A stretch of DNA of 64,000 bases, taken from contig NZ_LT896588.1 of assembly GCF_900186615.1 (NCBI RefSeq), positions 2,464,729 to 2,528,728 on the forward strand. The letters run 5' to 3'. Made by a program: the position numbers and the translations under genes. The notes under the pieces are model-generated. The model saw only the letters and a list, made by a program, of their open reading frames with translations, made no database searches and had not been told where the DNA came from. Source of the stretch: Parabacteroides bouchesdurhonensis (GTDB lineage Bacteria > Bacteroidota > Bacteroidia > Bacteroidales > Tannerellaceae). Shown piece after piece: positions 18,013 to 27,482 of this stretch; position 1 is the first letter of the stretch; each line of letters begins with the position of its first letter.

Positions 18013-19194
18013 ATGAAAAAGAAGATTAGTGTCTTATTAATTATTTTGTTAGCCATAGGCGGCTATGTACATGCTCAGAATTATCCTTTTAATGGTTTGG
18101 ATATGAATATGGGAACGCTTTCCCGCCTGTCTGATGCCAAGACTCGTTCAATTAGTCCTGAAAATTATACGGGTGAACAGGGGAAAGGTGGTATGGCTGA
18201 TCCTGTAAAGGACAAAGATGTTAGGAATAAAGCTAACGCATGGGCGGCAGCCAAAGATTTAGGTAAAGGTTGGAAAGTGAATCCTTATATTATTATTAAA
18301 CCTGGCGAAACGATTACTATTGCAGAAATCGATGGTCCGGGAGCTATTCAACAGATTTGGATGACGCCAACTGGTAACTGGCGTTTCTCAATCATTCGTA
18401 TGTACTGGGATGAGGAGAAAGAACCTTCTGTGGAATGTCCGATCGGGGATTTTTTCTGTAGTGCATATAATGAATATGCCCAGCTCTCTTCATTGGCTGT
18501 TTGTGTGAATCCAGGCAGTGCTTTTAATTGTTATTGGAAAATGCCATTCCGTAAAAAGGCAAGGATTACAGTAGAAAATATCAATGACCGTGAAGAGATG
18601 CGTCTATATTATCAGATAAATTATACATTGACAAATGTTCCTGATGATGAAGGTTATTTTCATGCTCAATTCCGTCGTTCCAATCCGACAAAAGGTTCTT
18701 TGCATACGCTTGTTGATGGAATTAAGGGGAAAGGACAATATGTAGGAACTTATTTGGCATGGCGTGTAAACGATAATTGTTGGTGGGGAGAAGGTGAAAT
18801 TAAATTCTATATGGATGGTGATAAAGAATATCCGACAATTTGCGGAACAGGCACCGAAGATTATTTCTGTGGTTCTTATAACTTTGAAAATTCAAAAACT
18901 CATCAATATCAGGAATTCACTACTCCTTATGCTGGTATGCATCAAGTAATTCGTCCGGATGGCTTATACCGTGCAGTAACAGCATTCGGTTTGTATCGTT
19001 GGCATATATTAGACCCGGTTCGTTTTGATAAGTATTTAAAGGTTACGATTCAAGATTTGGGTTGGCGTCATGATTTTCGTTATAATAATCAGAAGTCGGA
19101 TATTGCATCTACAGTTTTCTGGTATCAGACAGAACCACATGCCAAATTTCCTGCATTGCTAAGCAAAGACGACTTGGAAATTCCAAGATGGTAA
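18013..19194 (+). CDS. GH172 (DUF2961) glycoside hydrolase, exported
   Basis: 393 residues with a signal peptide ending at AQN (about residue 22). The body matches DUF2961, now glycoside hydrolase family 172: KANAWAAAKDLGKGWKVNP, EIDGPGAIQQIWMTP, MYWDEEKEPSVECPIGDFF, and CGTGTEDYFCGSYNFE with acidic residues at the expected catalytic position. Characterised GH172 enzymes act on alpha-D-arabinofuranosides or difructose anhydrides, often as oligomers. There is no lipobox, so it is likely periplasmic. Its stop is followed directly by the GH43 gene, implying one transcript. Exact substrate unknown. Confidence 0.87.
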   Translation: MKKKISVLLIILLAIGGYVHAQNYPFNGLDMNMGTLSRLSDAKTRSISPENYTGEQGKGGMADPVKDKDVRNKANAWAAAKDLGKGWKVNPYIIIKPGETITIAEIDGPGAIQQIWMTPTGNWRFSIIRMYWDEEKEPSVECPIGDFFCSAYNEYAQLSSLAVCVNPGSAFNCYWKMPFRKKARITVENINDREEMRLYYQINYTLTNVPDDEGYFHAQFRRSNPTKGSLHTLVDGIKGKGQYVGTYLAWRVNDNCWWGEGEIKFYMDGDKEYPTICGTGTEDYFCGSYNFENSKTHQYQEFTTPYAGMHQVIRPDGLYRAVTAFGLYRWHILDPVRFDKYLKVTIQDLGWRHDFRYNNQKSDIASTVFWYQTEPHAKFPALLSKDDLEIPRW

Positions 19195-19205
19195 CTAAAA
19201 ATAAA

Positions 19206-21314
19206 ATGATTATGAATATATATAAAGTCATAGTGCTTTCTGTGTGCGCCTTATTTATCTCTTTTTCATGTATAGAGAAAAAAGTGGCGCAAGAGACAAC
19301 ATATTATCAGAATCCTATTATCGAAAATGGAGCTGATCCCTGGATTATCAAAAAAGATGATATTTATTATTATTGTGCATCAACCAAAGATCACACTATT
19401 TCTGTCGGGAAATCTGCTTTGTTACATATTCCCGGAGATTTGAAACCTGTTTGGAAAGCACCAAATGTAGGTTGGAACTCGGATTGTATCTGGGCTCCGG
19501 AGTTACATTATTTGAATGGACGTTGGTATATTTACTATGCTGCAGGAGAAAGCGGACCTCCGTTTATTCATCAATGTGCCGGAGTTTTGGAATCGGTAAC
19601 AGATGATCCTCAGGGCGAATATATTGATAAAGGCATGTTATATACAGGTGACAGCATCGGTAATTGGGATTCTAACCGCTGGGCTATTGATATGACTGTG
19701 TTTGGACTGAACAATAAGTTATATGCTGTGTGGTCCGGATGGAAAAATCAGGAAAATACGGACCATACATCGCAAATGTTGTATATTGCAGAAATGGAGA
19801 ACCCATGGACAATTTCTTCTAATCGGCAGTTGATTTCTATGCCTGATAAACCTTATGAAGTGGGAGGTGATTTGGACTTGAATGAAGGACCGGAAGTGTT
19901 GGTACATAATGGGGATGTGTTTATTATTTATTCTTGTTGCCAATCATGGTTGCCTACTTATAAATTAGCCTCATTACGTTTAACTGCCTCTGATGCTGAT
20001 CCGATGAATCCGGATAATTGGATAAAAAGCGAACAACCTGTTTTTCAGGGGACGGATGATGTGTATGGAGTTGGTCATGCCTCATTTACAACATCTCCGG
20101 ATGGAACTGAGTTTTATATAGTATACCATTCAAAGAAAGATACAATACCTGGCTGGAATCGTGACGTACGTTTGCAGAAGTTTACATGGGATACAGACGG
20201 AACGCCTAATTTTGGTATACCACATTCTTTGTCTGAACCACAACCTGTTCCTTCCGGCTCAAAAATAAAAGATAAAGTTACATTAACGTATTCTAATCCT
20301 TTGTCTGTACAATTCGGCGATCCTTATATTTTATTGGCTTCAGACGGACGTTATTATATGTATGGAACAGGGGCTGGCGCTGTAGATGGTTTTTGTGTTT
20401 ATTCATCGGATGATCTGATAAGCTGGAAGTCCGAAGGGCAAGTATATCAGGGTAATACTCCTCAGTCATGGGCCGTGGCTAACTTCTGGGCTCCGGAAGT
20501 GTATGAGAAAGATGGAAAGTTTTATATGTTTTATAGTGCAGACTGGCGTTATAATCCGACGAATGAAGAGGAAAATTTCCGTATTGGTGTAGCTGTAGCA
20601 GATAAACCGACCGGACCATTTGTAGAGCTCCGGGATAAACCTTTGTTTGACCCTGGTTATCCGGTAATAGACGGCAATATATTACAAGATGAGAATGGCA
20701 AATGTTTTTTATATTATTCCCGTTGTTGCTATAAGCATCCGGTAGAAAGTGAAATTGCAGAAGAAGCGAAGAGGAAGGGTTTGTTTAATGAAGTGGAAGA
20801 AAGTTGGATATATGGTGTTGAAATATCTCCTGACTTTACACAAGTAATAGGTGAACCTGTTCTTTTGTTGCGTCCTCCTGTTTCATTGACAGATAAACAG
20901 AGTGAGTGGGAGAGTCGTTCTGTAACATCGGGAGAAGTAAATAGACGTTGGACGGAAGGTTCATTTATTTTTAAACATAATGACTTGTATTATATGATGT
21001 ATTCCGCCAACTTCTTTGGAGGAGAAAATTATGCTGTGGGTTATGCTGTCTCGGAAAGCCCGTTAGGTCCTTTTAAAAAAGCTGATAATAATCCTGTATT
21101 GGAGAAAAATACGGCAAAAGGTGGTATTGTAACTGGAACGGGTCATAATAGTATTACTTGGTCTAAAGATCGGAAACAGATGTATTGTGTTTATCATGGA
21201 CGTACACAAAAAACAGGTGAAGAACGTGTTGTTTTTATTGATAAAATGCACATAACTCCGGAAGGTGTCTTGGTTGTAGACGGTCCTACAACAGATATAC
21301 AGACGATAGAATAG
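19206..21314 (+). CDS. Exported protein with two tandem GH43-like beta-propeller domains
   Basis: About 702 residues. A signal sequence ends in ISFSC, a possible lipobox. Two five-bladed GH43-type domains follow. Domain 1 (about 35-350) has candidate catalytic residues in GADPWI, AIDMTVF and NEGPEV; domain 2 (about 365-700) in FGDPYI, VIDGNI and TEGSFI. Both triads look complete, so both may be active. Tandem GH43 pairs are known, but the two halves differ enough to suggest different linkages. GH43 members release arabinofuranose, xylose or galactose. In-frame starts exist at 19188, 19206 and 19212; 19188 overlaps the GH172 stop. Confidence 0.85.
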   Translation: MIMNIYKVIVLSVCALFISFSCIEKKVAQETTYYQNPIIENGADPWIIKKDDIYYYCASTKDHTISVGKSALLHIPGDLKPVWKAPNVGWNSDCIWAPELHYLNGRWYIYYAAGESGPPFIHQCAGVLESVTDDPQGEYIDKGMLYTGDSIGNWDSNRWAIDMTVFGLNNKLYAVWSGWKNQENTDHTSQMLYIAEMENPWTISSNRQLISMPDKPYEVGGDLDLNEGPEVLVHNGDVFIIYSCCQSWLPTYKLASLRLTASDADPMNPDNWIKSEQPVFQGTDDVYGVGHASFTTSPDGTEFYIVYHSKKDTIPGWNRDVRLQKFTWDTDGTPNFGIPHSLSEPQPVPSGSKIKDKVTLTYSNPLSVQFGDPYILLASDGRYYMYGTGAGAVDGFCVYSSDDLISWKSEGQVYQGNTPQSWAVANFWAPEVYEKDGKFYMFYSADWRYNPTNEEENFRIGVAVADKPTGPFVELRDKPLFDPGYPVIDGNILQDENGKCFLYYSRCCYKHPVESEIAEEAKRKGLFNEVEESWIYGVEISPDFTQVIGEPVLLLRPPVSLTDKQSEWESRSVTSGEVNRRWTEGSFIFKHNDLYYMMYSANFFGGENYAVGYAVSESPLGPFKKADNNPVLEKNTAKGGIVTGTGHNSITWSKDRKQMYCVYHGRTQKTGEERVVFIDKMHITPEGVLVVDGPTTDIQTIE

Positions 21315-21345
21315 TTTTTGTACCTTTACTGCAAAATATATAAGC

Positions 21346-22716
21346 ATGGCAAAGACTAAAACAGTATATGTTTGTTCTAACTGTGGGGCAGATTCTCCTA
21401 AATGGCTTGGTAAATGTCCTAACTGTGGCGAATGGAATACCTATGTGGAAGAGGTGATAGCGAAGGACGTTTCTTCAAGACATTCGATTCCCGGTATTTC
21501 GGATAATACGAAAGTCCGTCCGGTACTGTTAAGAGATATTACTTCTGAAGAAGAAACTCGTATAGATTTGAAGGATGCAGAATTAAACCGTGTATTAGGC
21601 GGTGGTTTGGTAAAAGGTTCGTTAGTCCTAATTGGTGGTGAACCAGGTATTGGTAAATCTACATTAGTTTTGCAAACAGTGCTGGGACTACAAGGTCTAA
21701 AGACTTTATATGTATCTGGAGAGGAAAGCAGTAAACAGCTTAAATTGCGTGCAGACCGTTTGAATTATGATAATTCGGATTGTTTTATTTTATGTGAAAC
21801 AAGTCTGGAACAAATATTTGTACAGGCAAAAAATGTACAACCGGATTTGCTAATTATAGATTCCATACAAACAATATTTACTGAGATGGTGGAATCTTCG
21901 CCGGGTAGTATATCTCAGGTACGCGAATGTAGTGCTGCAATTTTGAAATATGCGAAAGAAAGCGGTGTACCTGTCTTATTGATTGGGCATATTAATAAGG
22001 AAGGTAGTATTGCCGGTCCTAAGGTGTTGGAACATATTGTTGATACGGTTCTCCAATTTGAAGGAGACCAACATTATATGTATCGTATTCTACGCAGTAT
22101 AAAAAATCGTTTTGGAAGTACTGCAGAATTAGGAATTTACGAAATGCGGCAGAATGGGCTTCGGGAGGTAAGTAATCCTTCTGAGTTACTTCTTACGCAA
22201 AACCATGAAGGATTGAGTGGTGTGGCTATTGCAGCAGCAATAGAAGGCGTTCGTCCATTTCTTATAGAGACACAAGCATTAGTAAGTTCGGCAGTATATG
22301 GAACTCCTCAGAGAAGTGCAACCGGATTTGATTTACGCCGTATGAATATGTTGCTGGCAGTATTGGAAAAGCGTGCAGGTTTTAAATTAATACAAAAAGA
22401 TGTGTTCCTGAATATTGCCGGAGGTTTGAAAGTGAATGATCCGGCTATAGATTTGGCGGTAATCAGTTCCGTTTTGTCTTCCAGTTTGGATATTAGCATA
22501 GAGCCGGGGATTTGTATGGCGGGAGAAGTTGGTTTGTCCGGAGAGATTCGTCCGGTTAACCGTATTGAACAACGGATATTGGAAGCTGAAAAATTGGGCT
22601 TTTCCCGGATTATTATTCCACATAATAATTTGAAAGGTTTCGATATAAATAAATGTAAAATCCAGATTGTACAAGTCAAAAAAGTGGAAGAGGCTTTCAG
22701 GCAATTGTTCGGGTAG
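21346..22716 (+). CDS. radA: DNA repair protein RadA (Sms)
   Basis: RecA-related ATPase promoting branch migration in recombination. In order: an N-terminal four-cysteine zinc finger (CSNCGADSPKWLGKCPNCGEW split over residues 9-29), the Walker A GGEPGIGKST (about 99-108), Walker B LLIIDSIQT, the RadA-specific KNRFGST motif, and a C-terminal Lon protease-like domain. The length of 456 is typical. A near-match -7 element (TACCTTTA, 21321-21328) lies just upstream. The gene ends in a repeat-derived terminator, described separately. Confidence 0.96.
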   Translation: MAKTKTVYVCSNCGADSPKWLGKCPNCGEWNTYVEEVIAKDVSSRHSIPGISDNTKVRPVLLRDITSEEETRIDLKDAELNRVLGGGLVKGSLVLIGGEPGIGKSTLVLQTVLGLQGLKTLYVSGEESSKQLKLRADRLNYDNSDCFILCETSLEQIFVQAKNVQPDLLIIDSIQTIFTEMVESSPGSISQVRECSAAILKYAKESGVPVLLIGHINKEGSIAGPKVLEHIVDTVLQFEGDQHYMYRILRSIKNRFGSTAELGIYEMRQNGLREVSNPSELLLTQNHEGLSGVAIAAAIEGVRPFLIETQALVSSAVYGTPQRSATGFDLRRMNMLLAVLEKRAGFKLIQKDVFLNIAGGLKVNDPAIDLAVISSVLSSSLDISIEPGICMAGEVGLSGEIRPVNRIEQRILEAEKLGFSRIIIPHNNLKGFDINKCKIQIVQVKKVEEAFRQLFG

Positions 22717-22728
22717 TTATTTTTGTTT

Positions 22729-22793
22729 CATTCGGAAGAAAATTTATTTTCTCTCGGAAGAAATCAAAATTCCTTCCGAATGGGCGTTTTTTT
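22729..22793 (+). terminator. radA terminator built from a 22-bp tandem repeat
   Basis: Two consecutive 22-bp units (22729-22750, 22751-22772), both with the core TCGGAAGAAA, are followed by an inverted copy of the unit start. CATTCGGAAG (22729-22738) pairs perfectly with CTTCCGAATG (22773-22782), and seven T residues follow, so the array can act as a terminator. The same core and period recur inside hypD at 57379-57444. Confidence 0.7.
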
Positions 22794-22803
22794 AGAATAG
22801 AAT

Positions 22804-24360
22804 ATGATAACAGAATTACAACTTCGTATATTACCGGAAGAGGCAGCTAATGAACAAGCCTTAAAATATGTTGTTGCGCGGGAAACAGGAGAAACAGTGG
22901 ACAACATTCAGGCAGTGCGTATTTTAAAACGTTCAATAGATGCTCGCCAACGTATTATCTATATTAACGTAAAACTCCGGGCTTTTATTAATGAAATGCC
23001 TGAAACTCCCGAATATCAATCGGTGGAGTATCAGGATGTCTCTAACTGTAAATCTGTCGTCGTCGTTGGTGCCGGACCTGGTGGATTGTTTGCTGCACTT
23101 CGCTTGATAGAATTAGGTTTACGGCCTATCATTGTTGAACGTGGTAAAGATGTACGTGAACGTAAGAAAGATATAGTCTTGATTAGCCGTGAACACAAAG
23201 TGAACGGTGAATCAAATTATAGTTTTGGTGAAGGTGGAGCAGGAGCTTATTCGGATGGCAAGCTGTATACACGCAGTAAAAAACGAGGATCGGTAGAAAA
23301 AATACTGAATGTATTTTGTCAGCATGGAGCAAGTCCTTCTATTTTAGCAGATGCGCATCCGCATATCGGTACTGATAAATTGCCTCGCGTAATAGAAAAT
23401 ATCCGTGAACAGATAAAGAAATGTGGAGGAGAGGTTCATTTTGAAACCCGGATGGATGCGTTTATCATGAAAGATAATGAAGTGATCGGTATCGAAACGA
23501 ATACAGGAAAATCTTTTTATGGTCCTGTAATTCTGGCAACCGGACATTCTGCACGTGACGTTTATTATTATTTACACGAACAAGCAATTCCGATAGAAGC
23601 AAAAGGTATTGCTGTTGGTGTTCGCCTGGAACATCCACAAGAACTGATAGATCAGATTCAGTATCATAGAAAAGAAGGACGCGGAAAATATCTACCTGCT
23701 GCTGAATATAGTTTTGTAACGCAGGTAAAGGAGCGAGGTGTATATTCGTTTTGTATGTGTCCCGGAGGTTTTGTAGTTCCGGCGGCAAGTGGTCCTAAGC
23801 AAGTGGTTGTTAATGGAATGTCTCCATCGAATAGAGGATCGCGTTGGGCTAATTCGGGAATGGTTGTAGAGATTCACCCGGAAGATTTCCCGGAATTTGC
23901 TCCTTATAAGGAATTAGCATTGATGAAGTTTCAAGAACAACTTGAAGAACATTGTTGGTTGAATGGAGGTATGAAGCAAGTTGCTCCGGCGCAGCGTATG
24001 GTAGATTTTGTCCAGAAGAAAAATTCGTTTGATTTACCGGTTTCGTCTTATACTCCGGGTTTATTGGCCTCACCACTGCATTTTTGGATGCCGGAATTTG
24101 TAACAACGCGGTTACGTGAAGGTCTGCGGCATTTTGGTAAAATATCAAATGGCTTTATGACAAATGAGGCCATTATGATAGGAGTAGAGACAAGAACGTC
24201 TTCTCCCGTTCGTATCATCCGTGATCGTGAAAGTTATCAGCATGTAACGGTCAAAGGTCTTTTCCCTTGTGGTGAAGGTGCCGGATATGCAGGTGGAATA
24301 ATCTCGGCTGCTATTGATGGAGAACGATGTGCAGAAGGAGTTGCAGCATTATTGGAATAA
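22804..24360 (+). CDS. FAD-dependent oxidoreductase (COG2509-like)
   Basis: 518 residues. A ~75-residue N-terminal domain of unknown role precedes an FAD-binding Rossmann fold (VVVVGAGPGGLFAALRLIE, about residues 81-100, ending in VERG), then GGAGAYSDGKLYTRSKKRG and the C-terminal FAD motif LFPCGEGAGYAGGIISAAIDG. This pattern is typical of the uncharacterised dehydrogenase family COG2509, predicted to be cytosolic. No membrane segment is seen. It stands alone between radA and convergent genes. Substrate and electron acceptor are not known. Confidence 0.85.
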   Translation: MITELQLRILPEEAANEQALKYVVARETGETVDNIQAVRILKRSIDARQRIIYINVKLRAFINEMPETPEYQSVEYQDVSNCKSVVVVGAGPGGLFAALRLIELGLRPIIVERGKDVRERKKDIVLISREHKVNGESNYSFGEGGAGAYSDGKLYTRSKKRGSVEKILNVFCQHGASPSILADAHPHIGTDKLPRVIENIREQIKKCGGEVHFETRMDAFIMKDNEVIGIETNTGKSFYGPVILATGHSARDVYYYLHEQAIPIEAKGIAVGVRLEHPQELIDQIQYHRKEGRGKYLPAAEYSFVTQVKERGVYSFCMCPGGFVVPAASGPKQVVVNGMSPSNRGSRWANSGMVVEIHPEDFPEFAPYKELALMKFQEQLEEHCWLNGGMKQVAPAQRMVDFVQKKNSFDLPVSSYTPGLLASPLHFWMPEFVTTRLREGLRHFGKISNGFMTNEAIMIGVETRTSSPVRIIRDRESYQHVTVKGLFPCGEGAGYAGGIISAAIDGERCAEGVAALLE

Positions 24361-24361
24361 T

Positions 24362-24754
24362 CTATTTATTTAATTGCTGTTTAATATTATCCAATAGTTC
24401 TACTCTTTCGAGGGAAAATGTCGTGTCATGTTGCTGTATATATTGCAGAAGTTCTTGTGCTTTGTGGAGTAAGGCTGGCTTACGTTTAGGGTCCAGATAG
24501 CTTTCTTCCAGCAATGTTTTAGCTGCAAGTTCCATTCGGTATAATCCGGCACCATCTTCACAATCCAGAAAATGCAGGATATCTTCTAAAGCAGTTGTCA
24601 TTAAATAATCATTGCTCACTTTTAAGCTGTTGTACACAACGTTGATCAGTTCCTGATTTTTTCGAGTAGCTCCGCTGTTTCGATTGGTAATGATTTGAAC
24701 GATGACTTTGCTAAGCTCTTCAATTTGCACCATAATAAAATCTCTTTTTAGCAT
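24362..24754 (-). CDS. Conserved-looking helical protein of unknown function
   Basis: I do not recognise a family. 130 residues, nearly all predicted helix by composition, with no signal peptide, no membrane segment and no metal motif. Charged heptad-like stretches occur near both ends (for example EELSKVIVQIITNR and ELLQYIQQHD). It follows the cyclophilin gene by 20 bases in the same direction and is probably cotranscribed with it. A second in-frame ATG seven codons in (MVQIEELS) is an equally good start. It converges on the FAD oxidoreductase with only one base between the stops. Confidence 0.65.
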   Translation of the reverse strand: MLKRDFIMVQIEELSKVIVQIITNRNSGATRKNQELINVVYNSLKVSNDYLMTTALEDILHFLDCEDGAGLYRMELAAKTLLEESYLDPKRKPALLHKAQELLQYIQQHDTTFSLERVELLDNIKQQLNK

Positions 24755-24774
24755 CTTCTTTCGTGGCGTTTATA

Positions 24775-25584
24775 TTATTCAATTCTTATACTAATAATTC
24801 GTATATCTTTTTTAGGCCGGTCGTATTGGTCTTTGGGTTGGGAGGCAATTTGATCTATAATATCTAATCCCTCTGTTATTTCACCATAAATAGTATATAT
24901 TCCGTCTAAGTGATGGCATCCTCCGATCGTTGTGTATGCTTTACGTTGTTCATCTGTGAATATCAAGTGTCCGGGAGTTGCCTGAATAACTGAATCTATT
25001 TTTGCATTGATGGCTGCTATCTGTTTATTATATTCACGAGGATTATCATGCTTAAGCATTTGAAGATTTAAGCGAACAGGTTGATAATATTCTTTCAAAG
25101 CCTTTTTGCGGATATTTTGATTCTTTATTCTTTCCAAAGTGTCTAATTCTCCGTTTCGATAAACTTTGCCTTGAACAATGAAAAACTGAGACATATCGGA
25201 TTTCTTTTGAGGATTGATGTCATCATTCTGCCTGGGAGCGGCTAAAGCTCCTTTTTTATGGAAATATTTGGAGTTTAGTTCCGGTAATATTTCGGCGGAA
25301 GGATCACCAAAACCACAACGCGCTCCAGCCGGTGCATTTTTTGAGTCCGGAGATCCACCCTGGATCATGAAGTCTTTAATAACCCGCGTAAACAATGTAC
25401 CGTTATAATCACCATGTTTTGCTCTTTCTATAAATGTACGTACATGATTTGGTACATCATCATATAAAATAGCCTTCATTGTCCCTTCACTAGTATTAAA
25501 AATTACAGTCCTTTCCTGCGCTTGTATTTGGAAAGAGACTAAACATATCAGTAAACCTAAAAAAATACTATATCTCTTTTTCAT
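24775..25584 (-). CDS. Exported cyclophilin-type peptidyl-prolyl isomerase
   Basis: 269 residues with a signal peptide (cleavage near IQAQE, residue 23), so it acts in the periplasm. The cyclophilin core is evident: FTRVIKDFMIQGG with the catalytic Arg, then SQFFIVQG, and the final strands GIYTIYGEITEGLDIIDQIA. Between SQFFIV and the last strands is an inserted helical arm of about 70 residues (roughly 155-225), common in Bacteroidales cyclophilins. It probably assists folding of exported proteins. A near-match promoter (TTTG, 19 bases, TATCTTTA) lies upstream, divergent from the transporter. Confidence 0.9.
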   Translation of the reverse strand: MKKRYSIFLGLLICLVSFQIQAQERTVIFNTSEGTMKAILYDDVPNHVRTFIERAKHGDYNGTLFTRVIKDFMIQGGSPDSKNAPAGARCGFGDPSAEILPELNSKYFHKKGALAAPRQNDDINPQKKSDMSQFFIVQGKVYRNGELDTLERIKNQNIRKKALKEYYQPVRLNLQMLKHDNPREYNKQIAAINAKIDSVIQATPGHLIFTDEQRKAYTTIGGCHHLDGIYTIYGEITEGLDIIDQIASQPKDQYDRPKKDIRIISIRIE

Positions 25585-25602
25585 TTATTTTATTTTGTCG
25601 GG

Positions 25603-25633
25603 TAAAGATAATGTTTATGTTGTAAAACACAAA
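25603..25633 (-). promoter_or_regulatory. Promoter for the cyclophilin gene (-33 and -7)
   Basis: Reverse-strand TTTG (25633-25630), a 19-base spacer and TATCTTTA (25610-25603), one mismatch from TAnnTTTG. Nearly overlaps the divergent transporter promoter. Confidence 0.5.
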
Positions 25634-25642
25634 GCAATTGTC

Positions 25643-25650
25643 TACCTTTG
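25643..25650 (+). promoter_or_regulatory. -7 promoter element for the YidE-type transporter
   Basis: TACCTTTG matches TAnnTTTG, with a TTG 20 bases upstream (25620-25622). It places the transcript start near 25656 and supports the ATG at 25692. Confidence 0.6.
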
Positions 25651-25691
25651 CACCTTTATTAATAGGTAATAAGACTAGTAAATATATAGAT

Positions 25692-27368
25692 ATGGATTGG
25701 ATCAATGATTTATTATGGGGAGAAGGTATAGGGCATTCTATTTTATTGTTATCTATTGTCATTGCTATAGGTATCCAATTGGGTAAAATTAAAGTATTCG
25801 GTGTATCGTTAGGTATTACACTTGTATTATTTGTCGGTATTATATTAGGACATTTTGGTTTTACAATAAATCATAATGTAATACATTTCTTTAAAGAATT
25901 CGGATTGATTTTATTTGTGTACTCTGTGGGTATGCAGGTAGGACCAGGATTTTTCTCTTCTTTCAAAAAAGGAGGAATCACATTGAATATGTTAGCTTGT
26001 GGTATTGTCTTTTTGGGAGTTGTTATTGCGATAATTATTCATTATATTACAGGTATATCTATGCCTACGATGGTAGGTATTCTTTCTGGCGCTGTAACAA
26101 ATACTCCGGGATTGGGGGCTGCTCAGCAAGCTTATTCGGACATGTATGGAGTTGGCGATAAAACAATTGCTTTGGGATATGCTGTTGCTTATCCGTTAGG
26201 TGTAATTGGTATTATTTTGTCTACTATATTTATTCGTTATATATTTCGTGTAAGCTTTGAGAAGGAAACCGAGATGCTGAATAACGAAGATGATAAACAT
26301 ATTAATGAAGCTAAGCCAATTTCTTTGGTTGTGAAGAATCCTGCAATCTTTGGAAAAAGTGTAGGTGAGTTATCCAATCTGTTAGAGCATAGAGATTTTG
26401 TTATTTCCCGCGTATGGCGTAATGATAATAAAAAAATAGAAATCGCTTCCGCAGCAACAATACTTCAGGAAGATGATAAGATTTTTGTTATTACTACAGA
26501 GCAAGATGCAGAAACAATCAAAACGTTTGTAGGTGAAGAGATAGATATGGAACGTAAACAGTGGATACGAATGGAAAGCCAATTTATCAATCGCCGTATC
26601 TTGATTACGAAACCCGAACTTAATGGTAAACATTTGGGGCAGCTTCAATTACGTAAATTATATGGTATCAACATTACTCGTATCAATCGAGCAGGGATGG
26701 ACTTAGTTGCAATGCCGGGACTTACGTTGCAAGTAGGAGACCGTGTAAATGTTGTCGGCACAGAAACTGCGATTTCTAATGTAGAAAAGATCTTAGGTAA
26801 TTCTATGAAGCGCTTGAATGAACCGAATCTGATTACTATTTTCTTTGGTATTGCGCTAGGTATTATATTAGGTAGCATACCTATTACGTTTCCGGGTATT
26901 CCTCAACCTGTAAAATTAGGATTGGCTGGAGGGCCGTTGGTTGTCGCCATTTTAATAAGTCGTTTTGGTTATCATTATAAACTCATTACTTACACAACGC
27001 AGAGTGCAAACTTCATGTTACGTGAAATTGGTATAACTCTGTTTCTTGCGTGTGTTGGTTTAAGTGCGGGTGATGGTTTTGTAGATACTATTGTGAATAA
27101 TGGAGGCTTGGCCTGGATTGGGTACGGATTTATTATTACAACTGTTCCTTTGCTGATAATCGGATGTATCGGACGTTATTTCTATAAAATAAATTATTTT
27201 ACATTGATGGGATTAATTGCAGGAAGTACAACTGATCCTCCTGCATTAGCATACGCTAATACGACAGCAGGAAATGATGCTCCTTCTGTAGGATATGCGA
27301 CAGTTTATCCGTTGACTATGTTTTTACGCGTATTAACTGCTCAATTGCTGATTTTATTTTTTGCTTAA
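25692..27368 (+). CDS. YidE/YbjL/AspT-family membrane transporter with two TrkA-C domains
   Basis: 558 residues. Two blocks of about five membrane helices (about residues 10-190 and 380-558) flank a cytosolic stretch holding two RCK-C (TrkA-C) domains (about 205-290 and 295-375; GKSVGELSN and [22 protein letters not shown]). The repeated membrane halves share GITLxxxxG and TDPPALAYA / [10 protein letters not shown] signatures, the aspartate:alanine exchanger family pattern. AspT itself exchanges aspartate for alanine; the substrate here is not predictable. The start is set at 25692 because 25638 precedes the promoter. Confidence 0.88.
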   Translation: MDWINDLLWGEGIGHSILLLSIVIAIGIQLGKIKVFGVSLGITLVLFVGIILGHFGFTINHNVIHFFKEFGLILFVYSVGMQVGPGFFSSFKKGGITLNMLACGIVFLGVVIAIIIHYITGISMPTMVGILSGAVTNTPGLGAAQQAYSDMYGVGDKTIALGYAVAYPLGVIGIILSTIFIRYIFRVSFEKETEMLNNEDDKHINEAKPISLVVKNPAIFGKSVGELSNLLEHRDFVISRVWRNDNKKIEIASAATILQEDDKIFVITTEQDAETIKTFVGEEIDMERKQWIRMESQFINRRILITKPELNGKHLGQLQLRKLYGINITRINRAGMDLVAMPGLTLQVGDRVNVVGTETAISNVEKILGNSMKRLNEPNLITIFFGIALGIILGSIPITFPGIPQPVKLGLAGGPLVVAILISRFGYHYKLITYTTQSANFMLREIGITLFLACVGLSAGDGFVDTIVNNGGLAWIGYGFIITTVPLLIIGCIGRYFYKINYFTLMGLIAGSTTDPPALAYANTTAGNDAPSVGYATVYPLTMFLRVLTAQLLILFFA

Positions 27369-27391
27369 TATCTTTTTTGAGATAAATATGT

Positions 27392-27435
27392 AAAATATAC
27401 CGGACTTTCAATAAAAAGAAGGCCCGGTATATTTT
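27392..27435 (+). terminator. Terminator of the YidE-type transporter gene
   Basis: Perfect 12-base stem AAAATATACCGG / CCGGTATATTTT (27392-27403 and 27424-27435) with a 20-base loop and a following T. Confidence 0.75.
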
Positions 27436-27450
27436 TACGGAAGAAATGAA

Positions 27451-27458
27451 TATATTTG
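27451..27458 (+). promoter_or_regulatory. -7 promoter element for the ROK kinase
   Basis: TATATTTG matches TAnnTTTG, 24 bases before the ATG at 27483; it excludes a TTG start at 27456. Confidence 0.55.
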
Positions 27459-27482
27459 TTAGCTCAAGTAAAATTTAATATC

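Noticed and set aside
15644-21314. Polysaccharide utilisation locus
   Set aside because: No SusC/SusD, no regulator and two separate transcripts, so the PUL label is not supported.
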